A DNA stretch of 64,000 bases from Acanthaster planci (Eukaryota; Echinodermata; Asteroidea; Valvatida; Acanthasteridae): NCBI RefSeq assembly GCF_001949145.1, contig NW_019091406.1, positions 2,358,438 through 2,422,437 of the forward strand. Reading direction: 5' to 3'. The notes beneath the pieces are model-generated. The model had not been told where the DNA came from. It ran no database searches and saw only the letters and a list, made by a program, of their open reading frames with translations. Both the position numbers and the translations under genes were made by a program. Each line of letters starts with the position of its first letter. Within the stretch, counting starts at the first letter, position 1. Of the stretch, positions 60,601-64,000 are shown one piece after another.

Positions 60601-62025
60601 TGACCCCAGAGGCCTGATATTTCATTCCAGATTAAAAAGGGCCATTTCTACTAATCCCGTTTCTTTCCAATAAATTTTGTTAGGGGGTGTCCAACCACAG
60701 ATTTGCACAGTACATGCTGACCTCAATTGTAGAGTCAAAAGTCAATTCATCTGCCCTTCCTTGGCCCTTCATTGTTCATTAATCCCTTCAACAAAGTCAA
60801 ATGCCAACTGTGGCAACATGACCCTGTCCATACCCCTGCTGGTACATTACATTCAGTATCAATTCAAATCATAGCCTTCTGCATGTGCACAAGATTATGA
60901 GTCACAGCTGGCAGTTTGCAGGATGGAAACTCTTTCGTGTACATTGTACATGTACCAGTAATCGCTGCATAAAAGCAGAAGAAAAGCATTCAAATTTGTA
61001 ATGAGGGAAACACTTAACTGTCGAGGCATTTGTCTCTTTGGCCAGTGGTTGGTCTGTCTGTTTGTCTGGAAGTGCTTTCTTGATCCTTATTTATTAGCCC
61101 GGTATACTCATCACTTCTCAGATGTAACATTTTTTACGGGTTTCTACATAGCAGACTGAAATATGACGAAACTGCTCATTGTGCTCTTGATGTTCTGGGG
61201 TTAGGAGTCCAACGTTTTAATTTCATGTCATAAAATTAAATAAACATTTTACAATTTAACACAATAAACTTTTAAATTTTTGATAATATAATGTATTAGT
61301 AATGGTTATCAAAGCAAGCATTACATGTACATGTATGTTTCTTCTTTTATTTGAAAATTTACAACATATCCTTTAATATTCAAATGTACTTGGACCATGC
61401 TCATCTTAATTTTAGTTTACCAATGACCTTGAAAACAACTGAACTTAAGTACACAGATAATGGGATAGAAAAAGTATTGGCAGGTGGGGTGGGTGGACAG
61501 AAAATGAAAACCTTGTTTTGCAATGGCCAGCTTTCTTAGAGGTGAGTCACAACGTGATAAACCTCAGCATGTAAACCCCATTCCCTCATACATGTACATG
61601 TTGAAAAAAAGCTCTTATGTGATCTTCTCCGGCAGGCAAATGTATTAGTCCCCAGAGACTTGTTTTATAAATATGACCCAATTTTCTTGCCCAAATTCAT
61701 GTTTTAAATGATACTTTCAATAAGGACCTTTAGGTGCAATTGTTCCATAAGAGCCTTCTGGCACCGACATAATGTACCGGTACATGCAAGTGTACTCAGG
61801 TGTACATATCTACTCACGAACATGCACTAATATGCACTGTTGGGCAGTATACGAGTATCACCTACCAGCACTGGAGAAAGTGGATTCGTAGTGAGTCAAG
61901 CCGTGTTCTTTGATGAAGGAGTCAAATTCACTCTGTTTTTGCCAATGGACAGTAGCTAAACCCAGGACTATTGCAAGAAGTACCACACCCACAAAGCAAG
62001 GCCACCAGTGGGTCTTGACTGCCAT
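42637..62025 (-). CDS. AREL1: AREL1: HECT-type E3 ubiquitin ligase with N-terminal extension (18 coding exons, 964 aa)
   Basis: Family role: ubiquitinates IAP antagonists (SMAC, HTRA2, ARTS) and restrains apoptosis. Exons in order: 62025-61866, 57988-57775, 56832-56642, 55816-55596, 55080-54852, 54422-54238, 53583-53412, 52622-52414, 51375-51234, 50639-50518, 48723-48648, 48052-47943, 46850-46668, 45643-45518, 44911-44782, 44000-43855, 43287-43112, 42739-42637. Phases agree throughout; the total is 2895 nt. Domains: transmembrane helix about 9-27, SAM-like region about 33-90, second hydrophobic helix about 190-208, filamin-type repeats about 230-460, KKVYCYISPKQ linker, HECT about 620-964 (DWGGLGREW, YEFAGKVVGKCLYESSLG, GGASTPVT). 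Catalytic Cys931 lies in HTCFNQLCLPTYDS, 33 residues from the end as in human AREL1. The first exon follows an acceptor (TTTTCTTCTCATTTAG), so a non-coding 5' exon is likely. The exon 15 donor (GGTCAAA) is weak. Exons 1-3 have no counterpart in the vertebrate protein I recall. Confidence 0.93.
45794..46042 (-). mobile_element. MITE family M1, copy 2, in AREL1 intron 13
   Basis: The terminal inverted repeats are about 41 bp with three to four mismatches. The left reads CTTGGGCCATTTTCCAATAC, then TCAAC and CTCCGTCTCAGGCTT. The right is the inverse (AAGCCTGAGACGGAG to AAAACGGCCCAAG). The interior matches the element at 3031-3236 on the other strand. This copy is better preserved than the first. 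It lies between exons 14 and 13 (minus orientation) and does not touch splice sites. Confidence 0.8.
48280..48297. repeat. 18-bp perfect palindrome
   Basis: AGTCCTTGTACAAGGACT is its own reverse complement. It lies in AREL1 intron 11. Significance is unknown and it may be chance, or a TACA-rich repeat derivative. Confidence 0.5.
50407..50445. repeat. Short hairpin, 16-bp arms with one mismatch
   Basis: ACCTAGCAACAGCATC is inverted as GATGCTGCTGCTAGGT around a seven-base loop (ACCATGT). It lies in AREL1 intron 10, 73 bases downstream of the exon 10 donor in transcript sense. Confidence 0.5.
51507..51803. other. Assembly gap (297 N)
   Basis: A run of unknown bases in AREL1 intron 8. Exons 8 and 9 on either side join in frame and align with the family without missing residues, so no coding exon needs to be hidden here. 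Confidence 0.99.
54601..54663 (-). repeat. Hairpin repeat family H1, copy 2, in AREL1 intron 5
   Basis: Imperfect inverted repeat (TTAATTGACCTGACAGTCCT to GAGGATTGTCAAGTTAA). It is homologous to the hairpin at 3298-3356 read on the opposite strand, sharing the order TTAAC, AATCCTC, ATCCTCCAAC. Confidence 0.5.
58562..60570. repeat. Dense TACATG/ACATGT repeat field in AREL1 intron 1
   Basis: Intron 1 carries many short runs of the self-complementary unit TACATG. The longest are at about 58742-58870 and 59176-59206, and isolated copies extend from about 55 kb to 63 kb. Because ACATGT and TGTACA are palindromic, transcripts of this intron would be full of local stem-loops. The open frames crossing it (rich in Met, Tyr, Cys, Thr, His, Val) are repeat artefacts. 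Confidence 0.85.
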
Positions 62026-63069
62026 TTCTAAATGAGAAGAAAATATAGGAAATCATTTCAAAAATACATGAATGTGCCAGCAATTGTAGGTGGTCAATGT
62101 CACTTATTTGTTTTGGGGAGGTTTCCTTATTTTCCATACTTGTACACGTAGGACATTGTACATACATGTATGTACTAGCTCTTTTTCTTTTTGTTATTTG
62201 TGGCTTTTGGGACTTTTGGGAGGAAAAAAAACCAAAATTATGTTAGGCCTACATTGTAAGTCTGAATTCCATCCAGGGAATGCATTTACAAATTAACGCT
62301 AATGTAACATTACATGTACATGTACATGAACAATGTATGTCAGCATAGAACCAGATGAAAATTTGCCACGCTAAGATTTGCTAATTATCCAAAAACACTC
62401 ACAGCAAGTATTCAGTTGCTGTGCCAGTACAACAGCAATAGCAGATCAGGCCTGTGAACCAGTCAAATATCCACTGCGTTTTCTTGGCAGGAAACTGTTA
62501 TTACATGTACATGTAACTCAATATTATCTTTCTTTTCATTAAGGGCCTAATGCATACATGTATGTCACACCGTCTTGATTCCAATTTCAGAGTTTTTTAA
62601 TCTCCAAGTGCATTCAGCATATTTTTTTTAATGAAGCAAAGAAACCAATTTTTAGAAAAAGTTAATTTTGATGCATTAAGTCAAAAGCCTCAGAGTCAGA
62701 CTCGGCAGAGCAGAAACATATTTCCATGTAAAACACGTAATCACAATCTCTGCAGCTACATGTAGGCTACACATTTACCATGTTTACAATGTACATGATA
62801 TACATGTATATACAATTTAATACAATTCTAACTTGTTAATTAACAACATGCCATGGCCTAGCCCCAGACTGGGGGCCAGTCTTGAACTCCCTCCGTATCC
62901 CAGGCTCCACAGCTGTCAATTCAAAAAGTGGGGACTCAGCAAAAATGCCTTCCATGAAACCCCTTTTGCTTGTATGGATCACCGACCCCATCAATACTCT
63001 GAAAGTCTGTTGTATTACTTTGGCCAATTTCCAATTTGTAGAAATCTATAAATTTTTGTGACTAACTCT
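62026..63069. other. 5' flank of AREL1, no further coding sequence
   Basis: The polypyrimidine stretch directly upstream of the AREL1 start codon (62028-62045 on the minus strand) looks like a splice acceptor. At least one non-coding 5' exon should therefore lie further upstream, here or beyond. I could not identify it. TACATG copies continue to about 62.8 kb. Confidence 0.4.
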
Positions 63070-63494
63070 AACTGACCGATGCCAAACACAATCGGGATCT
63101 GTTTGGTCCGGGACCCACACAGCGTTATTACATGTACAGTATGTAAGTACACGTCGATCCCCAGAGCATAACATTGCCAATAAATGTTGATGGATGATGA
63201 ACCGAAATGCATACGATGCTTTGGATCCAGTGTGAACTCGTTGCTAGAACAGCGTGGCATGTGTGGAGCGTACACCATTCGCTCGTCCAATCCCCATCCC
63301 ACACGATGTTGACACACCCATGAAAACACCCGACAGCTGTTTTTTTTGACACATTCATTGCATTCACGCATACACACAAGGCTTCATTTCGAGTGATACA
63401 CAGTCGCTGATAAAACATCAGTTCAGATCACCATCTCTAATGCTGTCTGGATCCAAGACCAAACAGATCCTGACTGTGTTTGGCATTGGTCAGC
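63070..63494. repeat. Imperfect inverted repeat with about 52-bp arms
   Basis: The arm at 63070-63122 (ACTGACCGATGCCAAACACA then GGATCTGTTTGGTCC) is inverted at 63443-63494 (GACCAAACAGATCC then TGTGTTTGGCATTGGTCAG), with about ten mismatches. The 320-bp spacer has no recognised gene. It is consistent with an older MITE. Confidence 0.6.
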
Positions 63495-63556
63495 GATTGG
63501 AAGTAGTTGCCAGGTCCCTAATTTTGCCACATATTGTCAAGGTTGTTAATACCGCC

Positions 63557-63628
63557 AGAACTGTGGGGTCCGATGTCCGCCCCGCTCCCCCGTTGGGGAG
63601 CAGGCCAGACGTCGGACCCCACAATTCT
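63557..63628. repeat. GC-rich hairpin with 21-bp arms
   Basis: AGAACTGTGGGGTCCGATGT(C) is inverted as (G)ACGTCGGACCCCACAATTCT with two mismatches. Inside, GCTCCCC and GGGGAGC pair again. The whole 72 bp can fold into one long hairpin, adjacent to the next inverted repeat. Confidence 0.65.
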
Positions 63629-63638
63629 TGAACATTAC

Positions 63639-63835
63639 GTCACTTGACCCCTCATCGTCTCGACGGCTGTTCCATGTCAAGACGTCTAAACTGCTGCCAA
63701 AGTTTTGGAAGAGCCCATAGGTACATGTAGTACCATTGTAGCTCTATGGTAGTACAGTGTATCTTATCGCTCAGTCTGTTTATTACGTATGTCTTGACAT
63801 GGAACAGCCGTCGAGACGATGAGGGGTCAAGTGAC
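63639..63835. mobile_element. Inverted-repeat element with perfect 45-bp arms
   Basis: The arm 63639-63683 (starting GTCACTTGACCCCTCATCG) is the exact reverse complement of 63791-63835. The spacer is 107 bp. Weaker similarity extends outward (TTGAACATTAC against TTGAACAATAT), so the true ends may be near 63628 and 63847. Perfect arms imply a young or gene-converted element. It has no coding capacity. Confidence 0.75.
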
Positions 63836-64000
63836 ATATTGTTCAACGATCTTATTTTAAAGATTGAGACTGAGAGAGTGAGCCTGTTAGATTGAATGGA
63901 TGAAGGCAAAAAGATTGGAAAATTCCTGAAAAATGTGAGTGAAATCATTCAATAAATGGTTTTTAGAGAACAGAAAGGTCAAGGATCATGTCCGTGAGCA

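Overview
This is an animal genomic window. It holds genes with many spliceosomal introns (GT-AG junctions), large intergenic spaces, microsatellites, several families of short inverted-repeat transposons, a LINE tail and an assembly gap. The dense TACATG repeats and the gene set (an SLC3 heavy chain, GH13 maltases and AREL1 in one block) suggest a marine invertebrate deuterostome, perhaps an echinoderm. That placement is inference. No window-wide computation was run; exon models were built by hand from reading frames, splice sites and recalled family motifs.

Layout. Positions 1-8750 hold no gene I can support, but do hold two MITE-like elements and two foldback elements of about 1.2 kb. Positions 8751-21180 (+) hold an 11-exon SLC3 amino-acid-transporter heavy chain (4F2hc/CD98hc-like, 695 aa). 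Its three glycosidase catalytic positions are all replaced. Positions 23542-25425 (+), 31040-32824 (-) and 33688-35475 (+) are three intronless GH13 maltase-type alpha-glucosidases with signal peptides and intact catalytic triads. The last two form a head-to-head inverted pair that looks homogenised at both ends but divergent in the middle. The spaces between them hold an 8-bp-TSD hAT MITE, a second hAT-like MITE, a LINE 3' remnant and a hairpin.

Positions 35476-42636 have no recognisable coding sequence and may include a long 3' UTR. Positions 42637-62025 (-) are an 18-coding-exon AREL1 orthologue (964 aa, HECT E3 ubiquitin ligase). Against the vertebrate protein it has an extra N-terminal transmembrane plus SAM-like region. 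Its introns carry MITEs, TACATG arrays and a 297-base gap. Positions 62026-64000 hold a run of three inverted repeats, one with perfect 45-bp arms.

The left part is a natural comparison set for the GH13/SLC3 family. A catalytically dead, membrane-anchored transporter subunit sits next to three enzymes that look competent: one with a C-terminal hydrophobic tail (GPI or membrane anchored) and two apparently secreted. The enzymes would split maltose or short alpha-glucans outside the cell. The heavy chain would carry an SLC7 light chain to the plasma membrane. AREL1 is functionally unrelated and converges on the maltase cluster.
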